A stretch of DNA of 20,509 bases from JBQCDV01 sp051960855 (GCA_051960855.1 JBQCDV010000029.1:1-20509), one strand, 5' to 3'. Shown: positions 1-7,876, counted from the first letter of the stretch. Made by a program: numbers and translations. The notes: generated by a model from the letters alone, not told the origin.

Positions 1-24
1 TGGGTTGTTTGATAGCTCGATAGT

Positions 25-143
25 GTTACGGCGGCCATAGCGATGGGGAAACGCCCGGTCCCATTCCGAACCCGGAAGCTAAGCCCGTCAGCGCCGATGG
101 TACTGCGAGGGAGACCTCGTGGGAGAGAAGGACGCCGCCGGAC
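25..143 (+). rRNA. rrf: 5S ribosomal RNA
   Basis: The sequence carries the conserved actinobacterial 5S pattern. It begins gttacggcgg, has the central block cccattccgaacccggaag, and ends near gacgccgccgg. The first and last segments pair (cggcgg at 29-34 with ccgccg at 135-140) to form the closing helix. The 24 bases before it are probably the spacer after a 23S gene outside the window. The ends are good to within a few bases. Confidence 0.96.
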
Positions 144-152
144 AAACATTCA

Positions 153-214
153 CGTCAGGGCCCTCACCGCCCCCCACCACCCGGGGGACAGTGACGGCCC
201 TGACGCATTTCTGT
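153..214 (+). terminator. Terminator hairpin after the rRNA operon
   Basis: Bases 153-162 (cgtcagggcc) are perfectly complementary to 196-205. The helix continues after one mismatch as tcac (164-167) with gtga (191-194), and a C run near 169-175 can pair with the G run at 183-187. A moderately T-rich tract follows (catttctgtggtgtccttctgttt, from 206). It sits 10 bases after the 5S gene, where an intrinsic terminator for the rRNA operon is expected. Confidence 0.8.
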
Positions 215-250
215 GGTGTCCTTCTGTTTCGCAGTTGCTCTGGAGTCCTC

Positions 251-1894
251 ATGCCGACCGGTGACGATCGCGCCCGCCGCGACAAGAGCAGCGATCGGAG
301 CGGTCGCCCGAGTGGTCGACAGGGCTCGCCTGGCGGAAGCTCCCGGTCCTCTGCGGGCCGGCCCCAGAGTCCCCGCCGTGACGCGAGCGGCTACGACCGC
401 AGCGGCAGCCGTGACGAGCGCCCCCGCCGCGACAGCGGTGCCCCCCAGCGTGATAGCGGTGCCCCCCAGCGTGACCGCGGACGCCCACAGGGTCAGCGTC
501 GTGACGCAGGCGGCTACGACCGCAGCGCCAGTCGTGACGAGCGCCCCCGCCGCGACAGCAGTGCCCCCCAGCGTGACCGCGGACGCCCGCAGAGTCCCCG
601 TCGTGACGCAGGCGGCTACGACCGCAGCGGCAGCCGCGACGAGCGCCCCCGCCGCGACAGTGGTGCCCCGCAACGTGACCGCGGACGCCCGCAGGGTCAG
701 CGCCGCGAGAGTGCGGCCCCTCAGCGGGACGGTGCGCGTCCGCAAGGGCAGCGCCGTGACGGCGGTGGGTACGACCGCGGCGGCCGCCCCGGCATGGGCC
801 GTGGGGGAGCTTCGCGGGGACCTCGCCGCAATGACGAGGCGGTCGGTCCTGGCGCGGGTCGCTCGCTGCCGCGTGGACCTCGTCTGCCGGATGACGTGAC
901 GGGCGAAGAGCTCGATCGCTCCGTCAAGGCCGAGTTGCGGTCCCTGTCGGGCCCGAACGCCGATCTCGTGGCGCGTCATTTGGTCATGGCTGGTCGCCTA
1001 CTGGACGACAACCCGCAGCTCGCCTACGAGCACGCCCAAGCCGCCGTAGCCCGTGCGGGACGTATCGCCGGGGTCCGCGAGGCCGCTGGTATCGCTGCCT
1101 ATGCGGCCGGCGAGTACGCCGACGCGCTGCGTGAGCTGCGGACGGTTGCCCGCATGACCGGCCGCCCGGACACACTGCCGGTACAAGCTGACTGCGAGCG
1201 CGGGCTCGGGCGCCCCGATCGCGCGCTCGCGTTGGCTGGGTCGCCGGAGGTCAGCCGGCTTGACCAGGCGGGCCAGGTCGAGATGCGGATTGTCGCCGCC
1301 GGAGCGCGGCGCGATCTGGGACAGCTCGACGCCGCAGTCGTGACGTTGCAGTGCCGGGAGCTGTCGAGCAACCGGGCCACCGCGTGGTCGGCGCGTCTGC
1401 GCTACGCCTACGCCGACGCCCTGCTCGCAGTCGGCCGGACGGAAGAGGCGCTGCAGTGGTTCGAGCGTGCCGCTGACGTGGACCTCGAGGGCGAGACCGA
1501 CGCCGACGACCGGGTGGCCGAGCTGCAGGGCTTCGTCATCACCGACCTTGAGGACGGAGACGAGGACGGTGACGAGGACGGGGACGCCGACGAGCACGAG
1601 CTCGACGAGGACCAGCGCGTGAGCGCGGCCGAGGACCAGGCAGACCCAACGGGCGGCCTCCAGACGGACGGCACCCAAACGCACGGCGTCCAGACGGAGA
1701 GCCAACCGGAAACATCGGCCCCCGCTGCGGCGTTCGGAGATGGGCGGGCCGCGAGCGGCGACCACGATGGGTCGCACCCCGCCGAGGCTGCTCCCCAGGG
1801 CGACCCCGCCGAGGCAACGGTCGTTCGCTTCTCCGACGGGAGCGCGAGCGCCGGTGTGCAGGACGAGAGCCGGACCGACACCACCGACGAGTAG
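251..1894 (+). CDS. TPR-like protein with Arg/Asp-rich repeats and acidic tail
   Basis: A 547-residue protein in three parts. Residues 1 to about 213 are low complexity, rich in Arg, Asp, Gly, Gln and Pro, with tandem repeats at about 42-150. Residues about 214-430 are alpha-helical with tetratricopeptide-like segments (for example the stretch around YADALLAVGRTEEALQWFERA). Residues about 434-547 are acidic and repetitive, with EDGD copies and QT-containing copies. ATG 251 is chosen because GGAG at 242-245 precedes it by 5 bases; an in-frame ATG at 119 lies inside the 5S gene. The stop is 9 bases before rlmN, so the two are probably co-transcribed. TPR regions usually bind proteins, and the basic/acidic arms suggest an RNA or ribosome partner, which is inference only. 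No enzyme motif was seen and the exact function is unknown. Confidence 0.85.
   Translation: MPTGDDRARRDKSSDRSGRPSGRQGSPGGSSRSSAGRPQSPRRDASGYDRSGSRDERPRRDSGAPQRDSGAPQRDRGRPQGQRRDAGGYDRSASRDERPRRDSSAPQRDRGRPQSPRRDAGGYDRSGSRDERPRRDSGAPQRDRGRPQGQRRESAAPQRDGARPQGQRRDGGGYDRGGRPGMGRGGASRGPRRNDEAVGPGAGRSLPRGPRLPDDVTGEELDRSVKAELRSLSGPNADLVARHLVMAGRLLDDNPQLAYEHAQAAVARAGRIAGVREAAGIAAYAAGEYADALRELRTVARMTGRPDTLPVQADCERGLGRPDRALALAGSPEVSRLDQAGQVEMRIVAAGARRDLGQLDAAVVTLQCRELSSNRATAWSARLRYAYADALLAVGRTEEALQWFERAADVDLEGETDADDRVAELQGFVITDLEDGDEDGDEDGDADEHELDEDQRVSAAEDQADPTGGLQTDGTQTHGVQTESQPETSAPAAAFGDGRAASGDHDGSHPAEAAPQGDPAEATVVRFSDGSASAGVQDESRTDTTDE
374..700 (+). repeat. Tandem coding repeat, 102-nt unit, three copies
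   Basis: Three consecutive in-frame copies start at 374, 497 and 599. Each begins RRDA(S/G)GYDRS and ends near DRGRPQ. Copies 2 and 3 are 34 residues (102 bases). Copy 1 is 41 residues because a 21-base segment encoding SGAPQRD is duplicated inside it. A decayed partial copy follows at about 701-780. The DNA copies are nearly identical, suggesting recent expansion and likely length variation between strains. Confidence 0.9.
1550..1585 (+). repeat. Three 12-nt repeats encoding EDGD
   Basis: Three successive 12-base units (gaggacggngac) encode EDGD three times at residues 434-445 of the TPR-like protein. They start its acidic C-terminal region. Confidence 0.8.
1655..1699 (+). repeat. Three 15-nt repeats encoding GxQTx
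   Basis: Three 15-base units encode GLQTD, GTQTH and GVQTE in succession (residues 469-483) in the acidic tail of the TPR-like protein. They are separate from the EDGD repeats and from the N-terminal repeat array. Confidence 0.75.
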
Positions 1895-1903
1895 GAACAC
1901 CAG

Positions 1904-3181
1904 ATGACGACGCCGCTGACGCTCGTCGCGCCACGGCGCGGCAAGCCGCCCGTGCATCTCAGCGACCTCGATCTCGACGAACGGCGCGAGCGGCTGGCTG
2001 AGCTGGGAGAGCGGGCCTTCCGTGCGGTGCAGGTGTCGCAGCACTGGTTCGGACGGCTCGAGGACGACCCCGAGTCGTGGTCGGACCTGCCAGCCGCGAC
2101 CGCGTCGAAGGTCCGGGAAGCCCTCCTGCCCTCGCTGCTCACGCAGGTGCGTGTGCTGGAGGCTGACGCCGGCGCCACTCGCAAGACGCTGTGGCGTCTC
2201 CACGACGGCTCGCTGGTCGAGAGCGTGCTCATGCGCTACGGGCAGCCGGGAGCGACGTCGCCCAGCACGACCCGTTCGGAAGGCGGGGACGGCGCGCGGC
2301 TCGAGCTCGGAGGCGAGGACGACGAGGCTGACGAGGCTGATCAGGCCGACCAGGCCGTCGACGCTGACGACGCAGGCGCCGGGAGCGGCCGGGAGCATCG
2401 TCGTGCCCGCAGCACCCTGTGCGTGTCCAGCCAGGCCGGCTGCGGCATGGGCTGCCCGTTCTGCGCGACGGGACAGGCGGGACTCACCCGCAACCTGTCC
2501 ACCGCCGAGATCGTCGAGCAGGTCCTCGCCGCCGCGCGAGCGCTCCACCGCGGTCAGGTGCCCGGAGGCCCGGGCCGCGTGACCAACGTGGTCTTCATGG
2601 GGATGGGGGAGCCGCTGGCGAACTACAGCGCCGTCACCAAAGCCATCCGGCGTCTCACGGATGCGCCGCCTGCCGGCTACGGCATGTCGGCGCGCGGCAT
2701 CACCGTCTCCACCGTCGGTCTCGTCCCGGCGATCGACCGCCTGGCGGCCGAGGGCCTCCCCGTGACGCTCGCGCTGTCGCTGCACGCCCCCGACGACGAG
2801 CTGCGCAACGAGCTCGTCCCCATCAACACGCGATGGTCGGTCGGAGAGGCCCTGGATGCTGCCCGTCGCTACTTCGAGGCCACCGGCCGGCGCGTCAGCA
2901 TCGAGTACGCCCTGATCCGCGACGTGAACGACCAGGCCTTCCGGGCCGATCTGCTTGCCCGCGAGCTGAACAAGCGCGGCCGCGGATGGGTCCACGTCAA
3001 CCCGATCCCGCTCAACCCCACGCCCGGCTCCCGCTGGACAGCGTCGGATCCACGAGTCGAGCGCGAGTTCGTCTCCCGGCTGCGGGCCGCCGGTGTCCCC
3101 ACCACGGTGCGCGACACCCGCGGTCGCGAGATCGACGGCGCGTGCGGGCAGCTGGCAGCTGTCGGCGAGGGCACCGCATGA
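1904..3181 (+). CDS. rlmN: 23S rRNA (adenine-2503-C2) methyltransferase RlmN
   Basis: A radical-SAM enzyme that methylates C2 of A2503 in 23S rRNA; in known homologues also A37 of some tRNAs. Residues 1-110 form the N-terminal RlmN domain. The CxxxCxxC motif that holds the 4Fe-4S cluster is Cys180, Cys184 and Cys187 (CGMGCPFC). The two other family cysteines appear to be Cys173 and Cys414 (in GACGQL); the latter is the likely methyl-carrying residue. At 425 residues it is longer than the usual 350-390, because of an extra acidic stretch at about 112-168 just before the cluster motif. The ATG follows the upstream gene by 9 bases with an aggaac ribosome site. Its stop overlaps the next ATG. Identification is firm; the effect of the insertion is unknown. 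Confidence 0.97.
   Translation: MTTPLTLVAPRRGKPPVHLSDLDLDERRERLAELGERAFRAVQVSQHWFGRLEDDPESWSDLPAATASKVREALLPSLLTQVRVLEADAGATRKTLWRLHDGSLVESVLMRYGQPGATSPSTTRSEGGDGARLELGGEDDEADEADQADQAVDADDAGAGSGREHRRARSTLCVSSQAGCGMGCPFCATGQAGLTRNLSTAEIVEQVLAAARALHRGQVPGGPGRVTNVVFMGMGEPLANYSAVTKAIRRLTDAPPAGYGMSARGITVSTVGLVPAIDRLAAEGLPVTLALSLHAPDDELRNELVPINTRWSVGEALDAARRYFEATGRRVSIEYALIRDVNDQAFRADLLARELNKRGRGWVHVNPIPLNPTPGSRWTASDPRVEREFVSRLRAAGVPTTVRDTRGREIDGACGQLAAVGEGTA
2324..2377 (+). repeat. Six imperfect 9-nt repeats inside rlmN
   Basis: Six 9-base units, starting gaggctgac gaggctgat, encode EAD EAD QAD QAV DAD DAG at residues 141-158 of RlmN. They make up the core of its acidic insertion and look like slippage-driven expansion. 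Confidence 0.75.
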
Positions 3182-3723
3182 CCTCCTTTAACCGCACCGG
3201 CCGTCGTCGCGGGTACGACCCGCACGCGGTGGACGCCTTTCTCGAGCGCGTCGAGGCCCGGCTGGCCGCTGCGGAGGCTGGCCAGGCCGTCCCGCTTCCC
3301 GCGCGAGAGGTGCGGCGAGCGGGCTTCCGGATGGTGCGCAACGGCTATGAGCCGGAGACCGTGGACGCCGTCCTCGACCTGCTTGAGGAGCGGGTCCTCG
3401 AGGTGGAGCTGCGCGAGGGCCAGGGGGGCGACGTCGCTGACCTCGTCGAACGCGTGCGTCCCGTGCTGGAGGCGCCTGCCGGCGACCGACTGCCGCGCAC
3501 GACGCGGTGGCGGCGCGGTTACCGCTGCAGCGAGGTCGACGACGTCTGCGACGCGCTGCGGGCCGGGCTCCTCGACGGCACCGCCGGCGTCCCCTCGACC
3601 ACCGCCATCCGCCAGTCGGCGTTCACGCAGGCCCGGCACGGCTATGACGAGGATGCCGTGGACGCCTTCCTCGACGACGTCGTCGACCTGCTGCTGCGCG
3701 CCGGAGGCCGCCGCTTCGCCTGA
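3178..3723 (+). CDS. Small protein with four DivIVA-type motifs
   Basis: A 181-residue soluble protein built almost entirely of four copies of the short DivIVA-type motif (a basic stretch, GY, then VDAFLD-like). They lie at about residues 4-29, 46-76, 106-132 and 144-173. Copies 1 and 4 keep VDAFL; copy 2 has VDAVL; copy 3 is the most divergent (VDDVCDAL). In DivIVA/Wag31 proteins one such motif starts the membrane-curvature-binding N-terminus, followed by long coiled coil. Here no long coiled coil is present, so this is not a standard Wag31. ATG 3178 overlaps the rlmN stop (ATGA), so translation is probably coupled. Function is unknown; a role at membrane or division sites is a guess from the motif. 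Confidence 0.88.
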   Translation: MTSFNRTGRRRGYDPHAVDAFLERVEARLAAAEAGQAVPLPAREVRRAGFRMVRNGYEPETVDAVLDLLEERVLEVELREGQGGDVADLVERVRPVLEAPAGDRLPRTTRWRRGYRCSEVDDVCDALRAGLLDGTAGVPSTTAIRQSAFTQARHGYDEDAVDAFLDDVVDLLLRAGGRRFA

Positions 3724-3763
3724 CCTCGCTGGGCCCACCACCTGGCGCCACGAGTGCTCCGCC

Positions 3764-3787
3764 GCCGGGCTCGCGCGAGCGCCCGGC
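3764..3787. other. GC-rich inverted repeat before prpE
   Basis: gccggg (3764-3769) can pair with cccggc (3782-3787) around the palindrome ctcgcgcgag. There is no T tract. It lies 19 bases before the prpE start, so it could be a weak terminator for the upstream operon, part of the prpE leader, or chance in GC-rich DNA. The rest of the 83-base gap shows no convincing promoter. Confidence 0.25.
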
Positions 3788-3806
3788 CAGGCGCAGAATT
3801 CCGCCC

Positions 3807-5726
3807 ATGACCGAGACGGCGAGCGCTCGCACCTACCGCGACCTCTACCAGCTCTCCCAGCGTGACCCCGAGGCGTTCTGGGGAGAGGCCGCCCAGGCCA
3901 TCCACTGGTTCCGCGCGCCCACTGTGGTGCTCGACCGCGACCAGGACCCCACCGCCCGGTGGTTCCCTGACGGTGTCCTCAACACCTGCTTCAACGCCCT
4001 CGACCGGCACGTCATCGACGGCCGCGGGGACCAGCCTGCCCTGGTCTACGACAGCCCCGTCACCTCCACGACGAGGACCCTCACCTACGCCCAGCTGCTC
4101 GAGCAGGTCGCCGCGTGCGCGGGCGTGCTGCGCGACCTCGGCGTCGAGAAGGGTGACCGCGTCGTCATCTACCTGCCGATGATCCCCGAGGCGGTCGTGT
4201 CGATGCTGGCCTGCGCTCGCATCGGCGCCATTCACTCGGTGGTGTTCGGCGGCTTCGCCGCCGCCGAGCTCGCCGCCCGCATCGACGATGCGACTCCCAA
4301 GGTCGTCATCACCGCCACCTGCGGCATCGAGCCAGGCCGCATCGTCGAGTACAAGCCGCTGCTCGAGCGCGCACTGGAGCTCGCCACCCACCAGCCCGAC
4401 GCCACCCTGCTGGTGCAGCGCCCCGAGCTGACGTGCGAACTCGGTCCCCGCGACGTCGACTACCGAACGGCGCTGCGCCTGGCTGAGCCCGCGGCGTGTG
4501 TGCCGGTGGGGGCGACCGACCCTCTCTACATCCTCTACACCTCCGGGACGACCGGCCGCCCGAAGGGCATCGTGCGCGACAACGGCGGCCACGCGGTGGC
4601 CCTGCGGTGGTCGATGAGCGCGGTCTTCGGGATCGCTCCGGGCGACGTGTGGTGGGCGGCCTCCGACGTCGGCTGGGTCGTCGGGCACAGCTACATCGTC
4701 TATGCGCCCCTGCTGACCGGTGCGACCACCGTGCTCTACGAGGGCAAGCCGGTCGGCACCCCCGACGCGGGCGCCTTCTGGCGGGTGGTCGCGGAGCACC
4801 AGGTGCAGGGCCTGTTCACCGCTCCGACAGCGCTGCGGGCGATCCGCAAGGAAGACAACGAGGGCCAGCTGCTGCGGCAGCACGACCTCTCCTCGCTGCG
4901 GGCCCTCTTCCTCGCCGGCGAGCGCCTCGACCCTGACACGTTCCGCTGGGCCAGCGACCTGCTCGACCGCCCCGTAGTCGACAACTGGTGGCAGACCGAG
5001 ACGGGCTGGCCGATCTGCGCGGTCCCGCAGGGCCTGCCCGGCGGCGAGCAGCTGCCGCTCAAGGCGGGCTCTCCAGGCGTGCCGATGCCGGGGTGGGAGC
5101 TCAAAGTCCTCGACGAGCGCGGGCAGCAGGTCCCGCCTCAGGTCGAGGGGGCGATCTGCCTGCAGCTGCCACTGGCTCCCGGCGCGTCCCCGACGCTGTG
5201 GGGTGACGACGAGCGCTACGTCGCCTCCTACCTGTCGGCCTTCGATGGCTACTACCTCAGCGGTGACGGGGGTTATGTCGACGAGGACGGCTACGTCTAC
5301 GTGCTCGGCCGGACCGATGACGTCATCAACGTCGCCGGCCACCGGCTGTCGACGGGCAGCCTCGAGGCGGCTCTCGCCGGCCACCCGGCCGTCGCGGAGG
5401 TCGCGGTCATCGGAGTGCACGACGAGCTGAAGGGCCAGGTGCCGCGCGCCCTGGTCGTGCTCAAGGCTGGCGTGGACGCCGAGCCGGACGCGCTGGCGGC
5501 CGACCTGGTCCTCCGCGTGCGCGAGCAGGTCGGCCCGGTCGCTGCGCTCAAGCAGGTCGATATCGTCCCGGCACTGCCCAAGACCCGCTCGGGCAAGATC
5601 CTGCGCCGTACGATGCGCGAGATCGCCGACGGCAGGAGCCCCGCCGTACCCTCGACCATCGAGGACCCCACCGTGCTCGACCGACTCCGCGACACGCTGC
5701 GACCGTTGCCGAGCGAGGGGGCCTAG
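3807..5726 (+). CDS. prpE: Propionyl-CoA synthetase (PrpE, AMP-forming)
   Basis: Activates propionate (and often acetate) to the CoA thioester through an acyl-adenylate in the cytoplasm. The 639-residue length fits the PrpE/acetyl-CoA synthetase family. An N-terminal ACAS-type domain covers about 20-80. The phosphate-binding loop YTSGTTGRPKG is at about 244-254, followed by IVRDNGGHAVAL, which resembles PrpE/ACSS3 more than Acs. The NWWQTETGW motif starts at 393 and the hinge region SGDGGYVDEDGYVYVLGR at 485. The catalytic lysine of the C-terminal PKTRSGK motif is Lys597; this residue is acetylation-controlled in studied homologues. It probably has its own transcript, starting 83 bases after the DivIVA-motif gene. 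It ends only 6 bases from the convergent oxidoreductase gene. Short-chain acyl-CoA synthetase is certain; propionate preference is likely. Confidence 0.93.
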   Translation: MTETASARTYRDLYQLSQRDPEAFWGEAAQAIHWFRAPTVVLDRDQDPTARWFPDGVLNTCFNALDRHVIDGRGDQPALVYDSPVTSTTRTLTYAQLLEQVAACAGVLRDLGVEKGDRVVIYLPMIPEAVVSMLACARIGAIHSVVFGGFAAAELAARIDDATPKVVITATCGIEPGRIVEYKPLLERALELATHQPDATLLVQRPELTCELGPRDVDYRTALRLAEPAACVPVGATDPLYILYTSGTTGRPKGIVRDNGGHAVALRWSMSAVFGIAPGDVWWAASDVGWVVGHSYIVYAPLLTGATTVLYEGKPVGTPDAGAFWRVVAEHQVQGLFTAPTALRAIRKEDNEGQLLRQHDLSSLRALFLAGERLDPDTFRWASDLLDRPVVDNWWQTETGWPICAVPQGLPGGEQLPLKAGSPGVPMPGWELKVLDERGQQVPPQVEGAICLQLPLAPGASPTLWGDDERYVASYLSAFDGYYLSGDGGYVDEDGYVYVLGRTDDVINVAGHRLSTGSLEAALAGHPAVAEVAVIGVHDELKGQVPRALVVLKAGVDAEPDALAADLVLRVREQVGPVAALKQVDIVPALPKTRSGKILRRTMREIADGRSPAVPSTIEDPTVLDRLRDTLRPLPSEGA

Positions 5727-5732
5727 CGCGGC

Positions 5733-7139
5733 TCAGTGGCCGCCGGTGAGCCGGCTCAGCACGGGGGCGAGCCGAGACGGCCGGCGGGTCAGCGCCTCCT
5801 CGGCGTCGGCGGCGCGCGCCAGCTGCAGCCCGGCGTTGACGCCGATCCACCGCAGCGGCTCAGGCTCCCAGCGCCGCGACCGGTGCCCCACCCACGGCAG
5901 CGACGTGAGCTCGCTGCTGGTGCCGGTGATCAGGTCGGCCAACGTGCGCCCGGCGAGGTTGGTCGTCCCGACGCCGTCGCCGACATAGCCGCCGGCCCAC
6001 GCGATCCCCGTGGTCTCATCGGTGCCGACTCCGGCCATCCAGTCCCTCGGAATCCCGAGCGCACCGCCCCAGCGATGGGTGATCGGGACGCCAGCGGCGG
6101 CGGGAAACAGCTCGTGCAGTGCCCGCTCGAGGCCGTCGAACACGCGTGGCTCCCGGTCGTACTCCGGTCGCACGCGCGAGGCCCAGTGGTAGGGAGCACC
6201 GCGTCCGCCGAAGGCGAACCGGTCGTCTGCGGTCCGCTGCCCGTACACGATCAGGTGCCGGTGCTCGCTGAACGTCTCGCCCTGCTCGAGGCCCGCCTGA
6301 GCCCAGAACGCCGGAGGTAGCGGTGCCGTCGCGATCATGAGCGAGTAGACGGGGGCGAGTGTTCGCCGCTGTCCCGGCAGCGACGAGGTGTATCCCTCGG
6401 TGGCGCGCACGACATGCCGCGCACTCACGCGGCCGGATTCGGTCGTCACCCTGCCCAGCCCGGAGGAGTCGCGCGGGCGGATGCCCGTGACCGGGGAGTG
6501 CTCGTGCAGGGTCGCGCCAAGCCGCTCCACGGCGCGGGCGAGGCCACGCACCAGCCGAGCCGGGTGTACCCGGGCGCAGTGGGGAGTGAAGGTGGACGCG
6601 AGGGCAGCCTCGATTCCCACGTGTCGTCTGGTCTGCTCGGCGTCGAGGATCTCGAGGTCGTCGGGTGAGAGCCCCAGCTGGCGTGCCTCCGCGACCTCCG
6701 ACTGGGCGCGCCGCAGCTGCACCGGAGTCCGGGCGACGACAACCGTGCCGCCCTTGCGGTAGCCGCAGTCGATGCCCTCCCGCTGCGCCACCTCGCCGAC
6801 CTCGTCGACGGTCTGGGTCATCGCCCGGTGCATCGCGAGCGCCTGCGCCCGGCCGTACCGAGCCGCGAGCGCCCCGGTCCCCTGCGGAAACAGGGCGCTG
6901 CACCAGCCGCCGTTGCGGCCAGACGCACCGAAGCCCGCGACCTCCGCTTCCAGTACCACGACGCGCAGCCCTGGATTCCGCTGCAGCAGGTAGTAGGCCG
7001 TCCACAGGCCCGTGAACCCGGCCCCGACGATGGCGACATCGGCGGACTCGTGGCCGGTCAGTGGTGGCCGCCCGGGCGCGTCCCAGTCCTCGTCGGCGGT
7101 GTCGTGCCACAGCGACAGCGACGCGTAGTCGGTCGTCAT
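5733..7139 (-). CDS. DAO-family FAD-dependent oxidoreductase (PuuB-like), copy 1
   Basis: A 468-residue flavin amine oxidoreductase of the D-amino-acid oxidase fold. The N-terminal FAD-binding motif is VGAGFTG at 38-44, with an acidic residue ending the second strand (VVLEAE, about 61-66) and the family block GASGRNGGW at 71-79. A C-terminal GDGVGTTNLAGR segment also contacts FAD in relatives. The pattern resembles PuuB, which oxidises gamma-glutamylputrescine, and related amine oxidases. The ATG overlaps the stop of the upstream split-barrel gene (TGATG), so translation is probably coupled; the open frame extends further upstream but only within that gene. It is the last gene of the minus-strand operon. 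The substrate is probably a polyamine derivative, inferred from neighbours. Confidence 0.9.
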   Translation of the reverse strand: MTTDYASLSLWHDTADEDWDAPGRPPLTGHESADVAIVGAGFTGLWTAYYLLQRNPGLRVVVLEAEVAGFGASGRNGGWCSALFPQGTGALAARYGRAQALAMHRAMTQTVDEVGEVAQREGIDCGYRKGGTVVVARTPVQLRRAQSEVAEARQLGLSPDDLEILDAEQTRRHVGIEAALASTFTPHCARVHPARLVRGLARAVERLGATLHEHSPVTGIRPRDSSGLGRVTTESGRVSARHVVRATEGYTSSLPGQRRTLAPVYSLMIATAPLPPAFWAQAGLEQGETFSEHRHLIVYGQRTADDRFAFGGRGAPYHWASRVRPEYDREPRVFDGLERALHELFPAAAGVPITHRWGGALGIPRDWMAGVGTDETTGIAWAGGYVGDGVGTTNLAGRTLADLITGTSSELTSLPWVGHRSRRWEPEPLRWIGVNAGLQLARAADAEEALTRRPSRLAPVLSRLTGGH

Positions 7140-7876
7140 CACCGCTGCTCCTGCTCCTGATCGGGTGCCTGCCCATCGCTCTGCCGACCGCGGGCGACGT
7201 GCACCAACGACCCAACCCGAGCCCGAACGCCGTCGTTCGGGACCTGGGGTGCCTCGGCGTGCAGGTCGGGGGCGGAGACGGGCCGACCCCACCGGGTCTC
7301 GATCGACACCACGCCGGCCCACACCGGCCGGTCGAGGTCGGCCTCGGCGTCATCCGGCCAGCCGTCGCTGACCTTGACCGACCAGTGCGTCAGCGGCAGC
7401 TCGAGCACGAGGGTGGCGGCGAGCTCCTTGCGGTTGGGCTCGCGCGCCGGCCCCCAGGCTCCGGGCACCAGATGCTCGCTGATCAGGCGCAGCCCCTCCA
7501 GCGCCTCGTCGCCGTCCAGGGCGCGGAAGCGGCCCATGACCATGGCGCCTCGATAGTGCATGGACATCTCGAAGACGCTGCGGGCCCACACCATGCCGTC
7601 GAGCAGGGTGACGCTCAGGCAGGCGTCGACGCCGGAGGCGAGGGCGCGCAGGGCGCGGCTGCCGCTCGACCCGTGCACGAGCACCCGGTCACCGTCGCGA
7701 GCGAGACCGACCGTGACGACGTAGGGGCGTGCGTCGGCGGGGTCGACAAAGCCGACCTGGCCGACCAGTGACGCGTCGAGGACGGCGTCCAGGTCGGCCC
7801 GGTCGTGGCGTTGCTTGTCGGGCAGCCGGCGCACCCGCGTCGCCGGCTGGGCCGGGACGCGTGGCGCGGGAGTCAC
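7139..7876 (-). CDS. Pyridoxamine 5'-phosphate oxidase-like split-barrel protein
   Basis: A 245-residue protein resembling the flavin-binding split-barrel family related to pyridoxamine-phosphate oxidase (Pyridox_ox_2/NimA type). Family-like segments are RHDRADLDAVLD near 23-34, VHGSSGSRALRAL near 67-79, the SMHYRG block near 105-110, and ISEHLVPG plus an E-T-L-L-E-LP-like region further on. GTG 7876 is chosen because it overlaps the aminotransferase stop (GTGA); its own stop overlaps the oxidoreductase ATG. Such tight coupling between a PLP enzyme and an FAD enzyme suggests a linked role. Members bind FMN, FAD or haem, or reduce small molecules; true PdxH activity is doubtful. Which cofactor or substrate is used cannot be read from the sequence. 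Confidence 0.82.
   Translation of the reverse strand: MTPAPRVPAQPATRVRRLPDKQRHDRADLDAVLDASLVGQVGFVDPADARPYVVTVGLARDGDRVLVHGSSGSRALRALASGVDACLSVTLLDGMVWARSVFEMSMHYRGAMVMGRFRALDGDEALEGLRLISEHLVPGAWGPAREPNRKELAATLVLELPLTHWSVKVSDGWPDDAEADLDRPVWAGVVSIETRWGRPVSAPDLHAEAPQVPNDGVRARVGSLVHVARGRQSDGQAPDQEQEQR

Noticed and set aside
43..264. Small open frame across the 5S rRNA
   Set aside because: It is inside a clear 5S rRNA gene and its terminator.
374..780. Possible CRISPR-like array
   Set aside because: The units are contiguous, in frame and encode a repetitive protein region; there are no unique spacers between them.
164..979. Antisense protein from the repeat region (271 codons, Ala/Thr-rich)
   Set aside because: Its composition is simply the complement of the Arg/Asp repeat. 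It overlaps the terminator and has no ribosome site.
998..2995. Long minus-strand open frame (665 codons) opposite the TPR-like gene and rlmN
   Set aside because: It lies antisense to well-supported genes; GC-rich third positions keep such frames open. No family motif or ribosome site was seen.
3642..5420. Long minus-strand open frame (592 codons) opposite prpE
   Set aside because: Shadow of prpE, whose motifs are complete. The translation has no recognisable domain.
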